DNA of 64,000 bases from contig JAGTRU010000006.1 in the NCBI GenBank assembly GCA_018261905.1, positions 216,940 through 280,939 of the forward strand. Reading direction: 5' to 3'. The first letter of the stretch is position 1. Each line of letters begins with the position of its first letter. Below the pieces are notes generated by a model. That model saw only the letters and a program-made list of their open reading frames with translations. It was not told the DNA's origin and searched no databases. A program made the translations under genes and the position numbers. Shown here piece after piece: positions 8,025 through 16,883 of this stretch. This DNA is from Pseudomonadota bacterium. Its GTDB lineage: Bacteria; Pseudomonadota; Gammaproteobacteria; Burkholderiales; Rhodocyclaceae.

Positions 8025-8278
8025 GTATGCAAAAAAATATTGTTGTGCTGATCGAGTCAAGGTGCTTTCCATGGTTGCCGCGGGGAGGAAAGTTGAAGAC
8101 CAGAAATCCAAATCCTCGTCGCGCACGACACAGTGCTGTCGCCGACACCTGATGCCGTTCCTTTCTCCCCTTTCTTATCCAGTCATGTCGCGCCAAACAG
8201 TAGCAGACAGGCGTGCTATGGCAACGAATCGTGCTGAATCCTTAATCATCGAGTAATCAACAGAAGAGAAACCCAATC

Positions 8279-9577
8279 ATGTTTACACTGGACAATGCTC
8301 AAATTGCCATCGTTGGCCTCGGATATGTTGGTCTGCCGTTGGCTGTGGAGTTTGGAAAGAAGCGGCCTGTTATCGGTTTTGATATCAGCAAGGCACGTAT
8401 TGCCGAGTTGGAGTCCGGCAAGGATTCGACATTGGAGGTTGAGGAGCACGACCTTGGGGCGGCCCGTTTATTGCGCTACAGCAGCAATCTTGAAGATCTG
8501 CGGGAATGCCAAGTCTTTATCGTCACGGTGCCGACTCCGATCGACAAGGCGAACCGACCAGACCTGACGCCGCTGGTCAAGGCTAGCGAAACGGTTGGTA
8601 AGGTACTGCGGCAAGGCGCCGTGGTGATTTACGAATCCACTGTTTACCCAGGGTGTACTGAAGAAGTTTGTGTTCCGGTGCTGGAAAGGCATTCCGGCCT
8701 GAAGTTCAATGTCGATTTCTTCTGCGGCTACAGCCCTGAACGCATCAATCCCGGCGACAAGGTCAATACTTTGACCAAAATCAAAAAGATTACCAGCGGT
8801 TCGACGCCCGAGGTAGCCAAGGCGGTTGATGCTCTGTACGGCAGCATTATTACCGCCGGTACTTTTCCCGCGACCAGCCTGAAAGTTGCCGAGGCAGCAA
8901 AGGTCATCGAAAACACGCAACGCGACCTGAATATTGCCCTGGTTAACGAGTTGTCGGTGATTTTTGATCGCTTGGAGATCGATACGCTTGAAGTACTTGA
9001 GGCGGCTGGCAGTAAATGGAATTTCCTCCCCTTCCGGCCCGGTATGGTGGGCGGTCACTGTATTGGGGTTGATCCTTATTACCTCACGCACAAGGCAGAA
9101 GAGGTGGGATATCACCCGCAGGTGATCCTGGCCGGGCGCCGCATCAATGACAACATGGCCCGCTATGCGGCACGTAATGTCATCAAGTTGATGTTGCGCA
9201 ATGGGATCGATGTAGCACGCAGTACAGTTGGTGTGCTCGGGATCACCTTCAAGGAAAACTGCCCGGATATCCGGAACAGCAAGGTTGCCGATCTGGTTCG
9301 CGAACTGGAGTTATGGGGAGTGAAGGTGGTTGTTACCGATCCATGGGCTGATGCTGCCGAAGTCAAGCACGAATACGGAATTGAATTAGGGGAGATAGAC
9401 GCTGCCTCGCCGGTTGATTCCCTTGTGATTGCCGTTGGACATAAACAATTCCGGCAACTTCTACCGGCTGAATTGCGCGAACTATGTCGAGGAGAGAAAC
9501 CCGTTTTGGGGGATATCAAATCTCTTTACGATAGGTATCTCTGTGCTTCTCAAGGATTCACGGTTTTTAGGTTTTGA
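8279..9577 (+). CDS. tviB: UDP-sugar 6-dehydrogenase, TviB/WbpO type
   Basis: This is a 432-aa UDP-glucose/GDP-mannose dehydrogenase family enzyme. The N-terminal Rossmann motif is IAIVGLGYVGLPLA (residues about 9-22). The conserved TVPTPID and ESTVYPGCTEE segments follow, and the catalytic cysteine lies in GGHCIGVDPYYL. The C-terminal UDP-binding domain has GITFKENCPDIRNS. Sequence style (FGYSPERINPGDK-like, KITSGSTPEVA) fits the VipA/TviB branch, which oxidises UDP-GlcNAc or UDP-GalNAc at C6 to the uronic acid, rather than UDP-glucose dehydrogenases. It would supply an acidic amino sugar for the repeat unit. It is the first gene of the plus-strand synthesis cluster, with AGAAGAGAAA ahead of the ATG. 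Exact substrate is inferred. Confidence 0.85.
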   Translation: MFTLDNAQIAIVGLGYVGLPLAVEFGKKRPVIGFDISKARIAELESGKDSTLEVEEHDLGAARLLRYSSNLEDLRECQVFIVTVPTPIDKANRPDLTPLVKASETVGKVLRQGAVVIYESTVYPGCTEEVCVPVLERHSGLKFNVDFFCGYSPERINPGDKVNTLTKIKKITSGSTPEVAKAVDALYGSIITAGTFPATSLKVAEAAKVIENTQRDLNIALVNELSVIFDRLEIDTLEVLEAAGSKWNFLPFRPGMVGGHCIGVDPYYLTHKAEEVGYHPQVILAGRRINDNMARYAARNVIKLMLRNGIDVARSTVGVLGITFKENCPDIRNSKVADLVRELELWGVKVVVTDPWADAAEVKHEYGIELGEIDAASPVDSLVIAVGHKQFRQLLPAELRELCRGEKPVLGDIKSLYDRYLCASQGFTVFRF

Positions 9578-9612
9578 AATTATTATGATCTTTGTTTTAA
9601 AATCAATTTGTG

Positions 9613-10923
9613 ATGAGTAAAAGAGGTCGAAGTATATTATATGGAGTAGTTACAGGGGGGCTCTCCAAGGGGGTCGGTGTTCTTGTGAGTTTTTTAACAG
9701 TGCCTATTGTAATTGCTCATTTGGGAGGGGGGGCATACGGTTCGTGGGTAGTGATCATTAGTGTAATTTCGTGGTTAGGTTTATCTGATTTTGGTATTGC
9801 AAACAGCTTGGTTCCTCTTCTTGTCAAGTCGAACAGCGAAGGCGATTTCGAAAAAGCTAGAAGTTATGTGGCTACAGCATTTTTTGGCTTAATTGTTTTA
9901 TCGATATGTCTAGGTGGGGGCTTTGCTTTTTTTTGGCGATTTTTTGATTTTTCTCTGATTTTTAATTCGCCAGATAAGTCTGTTGTTGATGCGGCTTCGC
10001 ATGCGCTTGGTTTTGCTGTAGCCATTTTCCTTTTGTCCCTACCTCTGTCTATTGTTCAGCGAATTTATCTGGCAACTCATCAAGGAAGTATTTCAAATTT
10101 TTGGCAAGTTTTTTCGGGAGTTGCGGGTGCGCTCGGTATATTTATTGGGGTTTTGGTGGATGGAGGTTTGGAGCAGCTAATTCTTTTGTATTGTGGCTTT
10201 CAGTTTTTTGTTCTTGTAATTAACTCTTTCTATCTATTTTTTAAGATTTCTCCTGGGTTGAGTCCTTTTTCTGGTTTTCCGGACAAGTTTTACTGGGGAG
10301 AAGTTTTTGGTGTTGGTTGGTTGTTTTTTTTGAATCAAATTGCTAGTCTGGTTGTTTTTCAAAAAGATAATATCTTGGTTTCTCATTATTATGGGGTGGA
10401 GCAAACGGCTGACTATAGTTTGGTGTGGCAAATATTTGTTTATTTAAACTTTGTAAATTTGATTGTTGCTCCGTATGTTGGCCCGGGTTTTGGTGAGGCT
10501 TATGTAAAAAAGAATTATAAATGGATGATCTCTGTTGTTAGGTTTTATGTAGGGGCGGCGATATTTATTAGTTTGCCCTTTGTGTTGGCTTTTGTTTTTT
10601 ATTATAAGCAGATAATTCTTTTTTGGGCAAATAGAGATGTGATTATTGATCCATTAGTTCCGATATCAATGGGGGCGTGGGTCCTTGTTATGTCATTTCA
10701 ATGGCCGATTATTAGTCTTCTTAATGGAATTGGTAGGATAAAAGTAGTAACTATCTTCTATGTTTTATCTGCGATTATTAATATTCCTTTGTCGATGTTT
10801 CTTTTGAAGAATTTTGGGGTTTATGGAAGTGTATTATCCTCGGTGGTTGTTATTTTTATTGTTGTCTTGTGGCCGTCTTTGAGAGAATTGAAGCAGGTAT
10901 TAGAAGATGCGAGGGAGGGATGA
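9613..10923 (+). CDS. wzx: Wzx-type polysaccharide flippase
   Basis: This is a 436-aa integral membrane protein with about 12 predicted hydrophobic segments, beginning LVSFLTVPIVIAHLGGGAYG. That is the usual MATE-like opening of PST/Wzx transporters that flip undecaprenyl-PP-linked repeat units to the periplasm. ATG 9613 is preferred over the GTG one codon earlier. The gene is clearly AT-rich compared with flanking genes, and it contains a G7 tract (9727-9733) and T8 runs. The last bases overlap the next start (ATGA at 10920). Wzx sequences diverge widely, so the assignment rests on topology, length and position beside wzy. Confidence 0.85.
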   Translation: MSKRGRSILYGVVTGGLSKGVGVLVSFLTVPIVIAHLGGGAYGSWVVIISVISWLGLSDFGIANSLVPLLVKSNSEGDFEKARSYVATAFFGLIVLSICLGGGFAFFWRFFDFSLIFNSPDKSVVDAASHALGFAVAIFLLSLPLSIVQRIYLATHQGSISNFWQVFSGVAGALGIFIGVLVDGGLEQLILLYCGFQFFVLVINSFYLFFKISPGLSPFSGFPDKFYWGEVFGVGWLFFLNQIASLVVFQKDNILVSHYYGVEQTADYSLVWQIFVYLNFVNLIVAPYVGPGFGEAYVKKNYKWMISVVRFYVGAAIFISLPFVLAFVFYYKQIILFWANRDVIIDPLVPISMGAWVLVMSFQWPIISLLNGIGRIKVVTIFYVLSAIINIPLSMFLLKNFGVYGSVLSSVVVIFIVVLWPSLRELKQVLEDAREG

Positions 10924-12038
10924 TTATTTATATTTCTCGCTCATTGTCGCCTAAGGTACTAAAAACTAGAGAAACAACTAGTTCTAGTCAATTGTTTGAA
11001 CTTGGCTTTTTTTTGGAGTTGTCGAAAAAGAGAGAGGTTTTTTTGATTACTGTTGGCGATGTTGATGTTCCGCTTGAGTTCATAGGGGGGGTCGGTTGTA
11101 GACAAATTAAGTATCGAGGATTTTTTAGGGGGGGGGCTCTAATGCGCTGCTTAATAAATTCTGGTGAAGAAAAGAAAGATAAAGTTATTTTAAATACTGG
11201 ATATAATCCCTTGGATTTGTTTGTTATTTTGATCTACAAGACGGTTTTTGATGCGAAAAACTATTGTTTTGTTTATGATAATCATAGGCAGTCCATAAAG
11301 TTTTTTGGTTGGCTAAAAAAAATAATTTTAAATATTTATTTTGGTTTTGGTTTTTTGTTGTTGAGAATGTGTACGGGGTTGATTGTTTTGAATGACGAAT
11401 TTATTCGTTGTGAAAATATTAAAAATAGATATTTAAAAATTCAGGTTGGTGCTGCTGTTTTTGGTACGGGAAGGCGATTGGCGAATAATGTCTCTCATAC
11501 GAATGTTTTTTTGGTTGCGGGGACCCTGAATGATGAAAATGGAATCGGGTTGGTAATTGATTATTTAAACTCTGTTCATGATGATTTCTTTGAATTTCAT
11601 TTTTACGGTGATGGTGTATTTGTACAAAAAATAAAAGATCTCGCCCTTGTGGATAAAAGGGTGAGGTATTTTGGTAGAGTGACGAAGTCTTTGTTAAATC
11701 AAAGAATATCGGCAGCAGATTTTTTGGTTAATCTTAGAGATCCTAATGGTGTTTCTTCTGCCTATTCTTTTCCCTCAAAGTTGATTGATTTTATGGGGGC
11801 GGGGGTTCCTGTTTTGTCAAATTTTTTTCCGGGTTTGGAAAAAGAATATCTCGATTGTATGTGTGTCGTTGATGAGTTTTCAGTTAAAGAATTTTCTGTC
11901 GCTGTAAATCGAGCTGTGAAAATGTCGCCGAGTGATCGCGTTGCGTTGGGTATTTCGGCAAGAGAGTTGATTAAAAAAAATAATAATTGGGAAAAGATTG
12001 TCGATGATTTTGTTTGCTATGTTTTTGAAGGTGCTTGA
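10920..12038 (+). CDS. Putative GT4-like glycosyltransferase
   Basis: This is a 372-aa cytosolic protein with two Rossmann-like halves. The ATG at 10920 overlaps the wzx stop (ATGA) and begins MIIYISRSLSPKVLKTRE; an upstream frame to 10869 lies inside wzx and is rejected. The C-terminal half has the donor-site layout of GT-B enzymes: FHFYGDGVFVQKIKDLA, RVRYFGRVTKSLLNQRISAA and SSAYSFPSKLIDFMGAGVPV, where an EX7E-like motif is expected (the first Glu is not obvious). It probably adds one sugar of the repeat unit. The gene is strongly AT-rich and holds a G7 (11085-11091) and a G9 tract (11128-11136). Confidence 0.7.
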   Translation: MIIYISRSLSPKVLKTRETTSSSQLFELGFFLELSKKREVFLITVGDVDVPLEFIGGVGCRQIKYRGFFRGGALMRCLINSGEEKKDKVILNTGYNPLDLFVILIYKTVFDAKNYCFVYDNHRQSIKFFGWLKKIILNIYFGFGFLLLRMCTGLIVLNDEFIRCENIKNRYLKIQVGAAVFGTGRRLANNVSHTNVFLVAGTLNDENGIGLVIDYLNSVHDDFFEFHFYGDGVFVQKIKDLALVDKRVRYFGRVTKSLLNQRISAADFLVNLRDPNGVSSAYSFPSKLIDFMGAGVPVLSNFFPGLEKEYLDCMCVVDEFSVKEFSVAVNRAVKMSPSDRVALGISARELIKKNNNWEKIVDDFVCYVFEGA

Positions 12039-12115
12039 AAAAAGACATTTTTCTATTTCTGTTGATATGCGGTGGGGTGTGTTCTTTGGGTTTTTTTTAA
12101 ATAAAAAGGTTTTTG

Positions 12116-13468
12116 ATGTTTAGTAAAAAAATTTTTTTTACTCAAATTTTGCCTGTCGCGTTATTAATATTCATGCGTATGGTTTCATCCGTGACAGCAG
12201 ATGCAAGCTATTTTATTTTGGCGATTTACGCATTGTTCGGTCGGGTCCAAATAATTCAAGCTCTCGCTTTATCTTGGCTGTTTACGTTTCTTAATCCTGG
12301 TATTTCACCAGAGGTTGCAATGGCTGGTATTGGAAGGTATTTTGTTTTAGCAAGTTCAATGATTTCTATTTTTTTTAGAAGTGGAATTGGATCTAGGGAA
12401 GATATAAGAGTTAATGGCTTTATCTTCTTAACCTTGTTAGGAGGAGTGGGGGTTCTTTTTCATTCAATAATATTTAGCCGTGTTTTGGATGTTTCGCTAT
12501 TGAAGGCAATTTCTTGGATAGCTGCTTTCGTCACCTTGTTTTCCGCTTGGAAGGGGCTCTGTGTTCGCGATAGGGAACTTGTTGAAAAGCAGATTTTTGG
12601 CGGATTGCTTGGGATCATGTTCGTTAGCATTCCGTTACTAGTCTCTGCGTCTGGATATTTTCGTAATGAGGTGGGTTTTCAAGGCGTTCTCAATCACCCT
12701 CAGGCATTTGGAGCAACAATGGCATTACTTGGGGCTTGGTTGTTAAGTCGGGTTTTTGTTAAAAAATCACCATCTTGGATTGTTGTTCTGTTTTTCATTA
12801 TTACGGTTGTTTTGATTTTCCTTTCGATGGCCAGAACAGCAGGCTTAGGGCTTTTGTTGGCAATTTTTTCTTCGGTTGTATTTGGATTGTTTTTTGGAAG
12901 AAGGAAGTTTGCTGAATTTTTGCCGGGATTGCAGAGTGGTCGCGTAAAGTTTTTCCTGTTTTTTGTTGTCTTTTGCGGGGTGTTTTTTGCGCCTTTTTTT
13001 GTGGCTAATGTTCAAAATTTCATATTAAAAGGGGGCGAGAATTCATCGTTGGCTGGTGCGTATGAAAGCTCTCGTGGATTTTTGATTGAACGAATGATTG
13101 AAAATATTAAAAAGCGACCTTATGGCGGAATCGGTTTTGGTATGAGTTCTGATCCTGAAATTATGGATATACAACGCGATCCTGTTTTCGGTTTGCCGAC
13201 TGGGGCCCCCGTTGAAAAGGGGGTTGGCTTTTTAGCAATTTGGGAAGAAATTGGCTTATTTGGTTTTTTAGGAGTTCTGGGGTGGTTATGGATAATGTTG
13301 CGGCGTGCTGAGAGAAATGGGGGATTGCCCGCGCTGATGGTGTGTATGACGGTGGTGCTTATGAATTTTGGCGAATTTACTCTATTTTCGGCAGGCGGCA
13401 TGGGGATGTTGTCTCTGATTCTGATTACTTGGGCTAGTAGTGGAAAATCGCCGGAGAAAGTGGGTTAG
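12116..13468 (+). CDS. wzy: Wzy-type polysaccharide polymerase
   Basis: This is a 450-aa membrane protein with about ten or more hydrophobic segments and a large periplasmic loop (about residues 290-370, NVQNFILKGGENSSLAG to DIQRDPVFGLPTGAPVEKG). Sequence features such as VGFQGVLNHPQAFGATMALLG and ESSRGFLIERMIENIKKRPYGGIGFG fit the O-antigen ligase/polymerase (Wzy_C-like) fold. The ATG at 12116 has AAAAAGG a few bases upstream, and a TTG one codon earlier is less likely. A run of eight T precedes it. Wzy joins lipid-linked repeats on the periplasmic side. The GT-B gene upstream ends 77 bp earlier. Confidence 0.8.
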   Translation: MFSKKIFFTQILPVALLIFMRMVSSVTADASYFILAIYALFGRVQIIQALALSWLFTFLNPGISPEVAMAGIGRYFVLASSMISIFFRSGIGSREDIRVNGFIFLTLLGGVGVLFHSIIFSRVLDVSLLKAISWIAAFVTLFSAWKGLCVRDRELVEKQIFGGLLGIMFVSIPLLVSASGYFRNEVGFQGVLNHPQAFGATMALLGAWLLSRVFVKKSPSWIVVLFFIITVVLIFLSMARTAGLGLLLAIFSSVVFGLFFGRRKFAEFLPGLQSGRVKFFLFFVVFCGVFFAPFFVANVQNFILKGGENSSLAGAYESSRGFLIERMIENIKKRPYGGIGFGMSSDPEIMDIQRDPVFGLPTGAPVEKGVGFLAIWEEIGLFGFLGVLGWLWIMLRRAERNGGLPALMVCMTVVLMNFGEFTLFSAGGMGMLSLILITWASSGKSPEKVG

Positions 13469-13472
13469 TTTC

Positions 13473-14612
13473 ATGCGTGATATTTGGTTTTGGCAACGCA
13501 TTGTTAGTCCTCATATGGCTCTTCTAGCATTGGCGTTGGTAAAGGAGGGGTGTCATGTTACGTATGTTGCTGAGCGGCCGATGAGTGTTGATCGCGAAGC
13601 ACAAGGCTGGAAGGTTCCTCCATTACCCGGAGTTCAATTACATTATGTTGCCAACTCCACAGATGTTTTTTCGCTAGTTTCAAAAGCTCCTAAATACGCA
13701 ACACATTTATGTCAGGGGATTCGTGCCAATGGGGGGGTTGGTATTGTCCAACGAGAGTTGGCGAGATGCGGTTGTTCGTTTTGGGTGGTAATGGAGATGA
13801 TGGATGATCCCGGCTTAGCGGGAGCCGCCAAGCGATTGCTGTACCGTGCTTTATTTGCACGTCGACGCAAGCATTTGCACGGGATTTTGGCCATTGGTAA
13901 GGAAACTCCTCAATGGGTGGCGGGTCGCGGAGTATCGAGCGAGCAGATATTCCCGTTTACCTATTTTTTGGAAGAAGTGGGGGCTAATAAACATCTTTCC
14001 CCTCTTCCAGATGGTGTATTCCGTTTCTTGTTTGTGGGGCAATTTATCCCGCGAAAGCGCCTTGATCTATTGATAGATGCTCTGGGGGAGCTTGGGGAGG
14101 AGCTTCCTGAGTTCAGGCTGCAGATTATTGGCTCAGGTCCGTTAGAAAATGAGTTGCGAGCCAAAGGGGAGCGTCTTTTGGGGCGAAAATTGGAGTGGTT
14201 GGGGCGCCAGACGATGAAAGAGGTTCATGCGCATATGGCGTGGGCCGATTGTTTGGTTCTTCCAAGTCGCCACGATGGTTGGGGGGCTGTTGTATCAGAA
14301 GCGTTGATGGCGGGTACCCCTGCGATTTGTAGCGATCATTGCGGTGCGGCAGAGGTTGTGTTGGCAAGCAAGACGGGAGGGGTTTTCCCGAGAGGTGATC
14401 AAAAGGCTCTTGCTGCATTGCTGACTCAATGTCTCTCCAAAGGACGTTATACAGAGGCCGCGCGTTCGAATTTGGCTCAATGGGCTACGTCGTTGGGAGC
14501 TACGCATGGGGCAAATTATTTGATGGAAATTTTTTCTTACCTCGAATGTGGTGGTGTGCGACCTCTCGCTCCTTGGAATCAATCGAAAACACAAAATGAG
14601 GGAGCGAAGTGA
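13473..14612 (+). CDS. GT4-family glycosyltransferase
   Basis: This is a 379-aa GT-B enzyme. The N-terminal half begins MRDIWFWQRIVSPHMALLA; the C-terminal donor domain shows FRFLFVGQFIPRKRLDLLID, LQIIGSGPLENELR, VEWLGRQ-like KLEWLGRQTMKEVHAHMAWA and the EX7E region VLPSRHDGWGAVVSEALMAG (Glu at the end of the motif). ATG 13473 lies 4 bp after the wzy stop; an earlier ATG at 13440 is inside wzy. It presumably transfers one residue of the repeat unit from a nucleotide sugar. A G7 tract lies at 13731-13737. The stop overlaps the next start (GTGA). Confidence 0.82.
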   Translation: MRDIWFWQRIVSPHMALLALALVKEGCHVTYVAERPMSVDREAQGWKVPPLPGVQLHYVANSTDVFSLVSKAPKYATHLCQGIRANGGVGIVQRELARCGCSFWVVMEMMDDPGLAGAAKRLLYRALFARRRKHLHGILAIGKETPQWVAGRGVSSEQIFPFTYFLEEVGANKHLSPLPDGVFRFLFVGQFIPRKRLDLLIDALGELGEELPEFRLQIIGSGPLENELRAKGERLLGRKLEWLGRQTMKEVHAHMAWADCLVLPSRHDGWGAVVSEALMAGTPAICSDHCGAAEVVLASKTGGVFPRGDQKALAALLTQCLSKGRYTEAARSNLAQWATSLGATHGANYLMEIFSYLECGGVRPLAPWNQSKTQNEGAK

Positions 14613-15838
14613 AACAAATTGAGGATTGTGGCGGGAGAGAAAAATTTCCAAATAGCCAAAAAGAACAGGTTGCTAAGCGCACATTTTCAGTTTTATGTTT
14701 CACAGGATTCTATCCCCCTGGGTTTAAAGGAGGGGGGCCGATTCGAACTATTTATAATTTGGTTCAGAAAGTCTCTGGAGAAATAAACTTCTCCGTGGTT
14801 ACATTAGATCGCGATCTTGGCGATAAAGACTCTTATCCTGCGGAAAGCATGGATCAAGTGCGTCGATCTACTGGTGCTAAAGTTTTCTATATCTCGCCGA
14901 AATCGTTCTGGATTTTTAGAGTGTGGAAAATAATTAATGAATTTGAAGGGGATTTGATTTATTTGAATAGTTTTTTTTCTGTTCGGTTTAGTATTATACC
15001 GTTTTTTATATGGCTTTTGAATAAGCCTGGTCGTTCGGTTATTGTTGGGCCTCGTGGGGAATTTTCAACGGAGGCTTTGTCATTTAAGTCTTTTAAAAAG
15101 AAGCTTTATATTAATTTTGTTAAAACTCTTGGTTTTTATCGTCATGTGATATGGCAGGCGTCGGCAGCGCATGATGCCGAAGATATTCGACGTGTCTTTG
15201 GTGAAAATGCTAGTATCCGAATTGCGGTTAATATTGCGTGTCCTCCTCCTGTTCTTGATTTGTCTCCTCGAAAAAAAGACGCTCCATTACGTGTGGTTTT
15301 TGTTTCTCGTATTTCTCCGATGAAGAATCTTCGCGGTGCAATCCAGATGCTAAAGCGAGTAAAGATTCCTCTGGTGTTTGATGTATATGGGCCAATAGAG
15401 GATAAAGCGTATTGGGCGGATTGCCTAGATGTAGTTGAAGAACTTCCGATTAATATTGTTTTTAATTATTCTGGAATGCTTTATCCGGTTAGGTTGCCAG
15501 AAGTTTTGGCGACCTATGATTTGTTTTATCTTCCTACCTTGGGCGAGAATTTTGGGCATGTAATTGCAGAGGCTTTGGGGTGTGGCTTGCCGGTATTGAT
15601 CAGCACATCAACGCCTTGGCGTAATTTGAAGGAAAAAAAACTGGGGTGGGATATTCCTTTGGATCAACCGGAGCATTTTGCTACTTGTATAGAAGAGTGT
15701 AACAGTATCTCCGGGGGAGACTACGATATTTGGCGTAAAAATATACGTTCTTGGGCTCTCGAAAATATCGGTAGCGAGGAAGCGGTAGAACAAAGTCGTA
15801 AACTTTTCTCTGATTTGGAGTTGTCGAATGAGTTTTAA
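14609..15838 (+). CDS. GT4-family glycosyltransferase
   Basis: This is a 409-aa GT-B enzyme starting at GTG 14609, which overlaps the preceding stop by 4 bp with GGAGCGAA just upstream. The acceptor half contains CFTGFYPPGFKGGGPIRTIY, a glycine-rich loop often seen in GT4 proteins. The donor half has LRVVFVSRISPMKNLRGAI, FDVYGPIEDKAYWADC and the EX7E-type segment LPTLGENFGHVIAEALGCG (Glu-Asn-Phe to Glu-Ala). The product would be another cytosolic transferase of the repeat unit. The gene is AT-rich, and the 3' end overlaps the GC-richer fnlA by 11 bp, marking the composition boundary. Confidence 0.82.
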   Translation: MKQIEDCGGREKFPNSQKEQVAKRTFSVLCFTGFYPPGFKGGGPIRTIYNLVQKVSGEINFSVVTLDRDLGDKDSYPAESMDQVRRSTGAKVFYISPKSFWIFRVWKIINEFEGDLIYLNSFFSVRFSIIPFFIWLLNKPGRSVIVGPRGEFSTEALSFKSFKKKLYINFVKTLGFYRHVIWQASAAHDAEDIRRVFGENASIRIAVNIACPPPVLDLSPRKKDAPLRVVFVSRISPMKNLRGAIQMLKRVKIPLVFDVYGPIEDKAYWADCLDVVEELPINIVFNYSGMLYPVRLPEVLATYDLFYLPTLGENFGHVIAEALGCGLPVLISTSTPWRNLKEKKLGWDIPLDQPEHFATCIEECNSISGGDYDIWRKNIRSWALENIGSEEAVEQSRKLFSDLELSNEF

Positions 15839-16880
15839 TTTTTCAACAAAGAAACTTTTGATTACCGGTGGGACGGGTTCTTTTGGTAATGCTGTACTCA
15901 AACGGTTCATTCAAAGTGATATCGCCGAAATCCGCATTTTCAGCCGCGATGAGAAGAAACAGGACGACATGCGTAAGCGTTACAACAACGCCAAGCTGAA
16001 GTTCTATATCGGTGACGTTCGTGATCCGCATAGCGTTGCCCAGGCCATGCGCGGGGTTGATTACGTGTTTCATGCTGCAGCGCTGAAGCAGGTTCCCTCG
16101 TGCGAGTTTCATCCCATGCAGGCAGTGCGTACCAATGTTCTGGGCACTGAAAACGTTTTGACGGCGGCTGTTGATGCCGGCGTCAAGCGCGTGGTCTGCC
16201 TGAGTACTGACAAGGCGGTTTATCCGATCAACGCCATGGGGATTTCCAAGGCAATGATGGAAAAGGTCATGGTGGCATCCAGTCGCAATCTGGAAGGTAC
16301 CGGTACGGTAATTTGCGGCACCCGTTATGGGAATGTGATGGCGTCACGCGGTTCTGTCATACCGTTGTTTGTTGACCAGATTCGTAATGGTCAGCCGATC
16401 ACGATTACCGATCCAACGATGACCCGTTTCATGATGACGCTGGCGGATGCGGTTGATCTTGTCCTGTATGCCTTTGAACATGGCAACAATGGCGACATCT
16501 TCGTGCAGAAGGCCCCGGCTGCAACGGTTGAAGTGCTGGCTCGTGCCATTCTGGAACTGATGGGCAAGCCGGATCATCCGATTAATGTGATGGGTACCCG
16601 GCATGGTGAAAAGCTTTACGAGGCGCTGCTTGGCCGGGAGGAAATGGCCTGCGCCCAGGATATGGGCGATTATTTCCGCGTGCCGCCGGACGGCCGTGAC
16701 CTGAATTACGCGAAATATGTGGAGCAGGGCGAGCAACGCCTGACCCAGACCGCGCATGGAGTGGATTACAACTCCCATAACACGACCCGGCTCGATGTCG
16801 AGGGTATGAAAAAATTGCTGCTGATGCTGGATTTCATGCAGAAAATTGCCCGCGGCGAATACGCGGTTGCCGAGGAGTAA
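15828..16880 (+). CDS. fnlA: UDP-GlcNAc 4,6-dehydratase/5-epimerase FnlA/CapE type
   Basis: This is a 350-aa short-chain dehydrogenase with TGGTGSFGNAVLKRF at the NAD site (residues about 12-26), FSRDEKKQDDMR, and the catalytic region CLSTDKAVYPINAMGISKAM. These features match FnlA/WbjB/CapE, which convert UDP-GlcNAc to a 4-keto-6-deoxy sugar and epimerise it toward the L-talo configuration, the first step of UDP-L-FucNAc synthesis. Two partners follow in the right order (fnlB, fnlC), which makes the assignment strong. GC content rises here compared with the preceding wzx-GT block. Confidence 0.92.
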   Translation: MSFNFSTKKLLITGGTGSFGNAVLKRFIQSDIAEIRIFSRDEKKQDDMRKRYNNAKLKFYIGDVRDPHSVAQAMRGVDYVFHAAALKQVPSCEFHPMQAVRTNVLGTENVLTAAVDAGVKRVVCLSTDKAVYPINAMGISKAMMEKVMVASSRNLEGTGTVICGTRYGNVMASRGSVIPLFVDQIRNGQPITITDPTMTRFMMTLADAVDLVLYAFEHGNNGDIFVQKAPAATVEVLARAILELMGKPDHPINVMGTRHGEKLYEALLGREEMACAQDMGDYFRVPPDGRDLNYAKYVEQGEQRLTQTAHGVDYNSHNTTRLDVEGMKKLLLMLDFMQKIARGEYAVAEE

Positions 16881-16883
16881 CCC

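Noticed and set aside
8014..8256. 80-residue plus-strand frame between the EPS regulator and tviB
   Set aside because: It has many Cys and Arg, no ribosome site and overlaps the regulator end; no domain seen.
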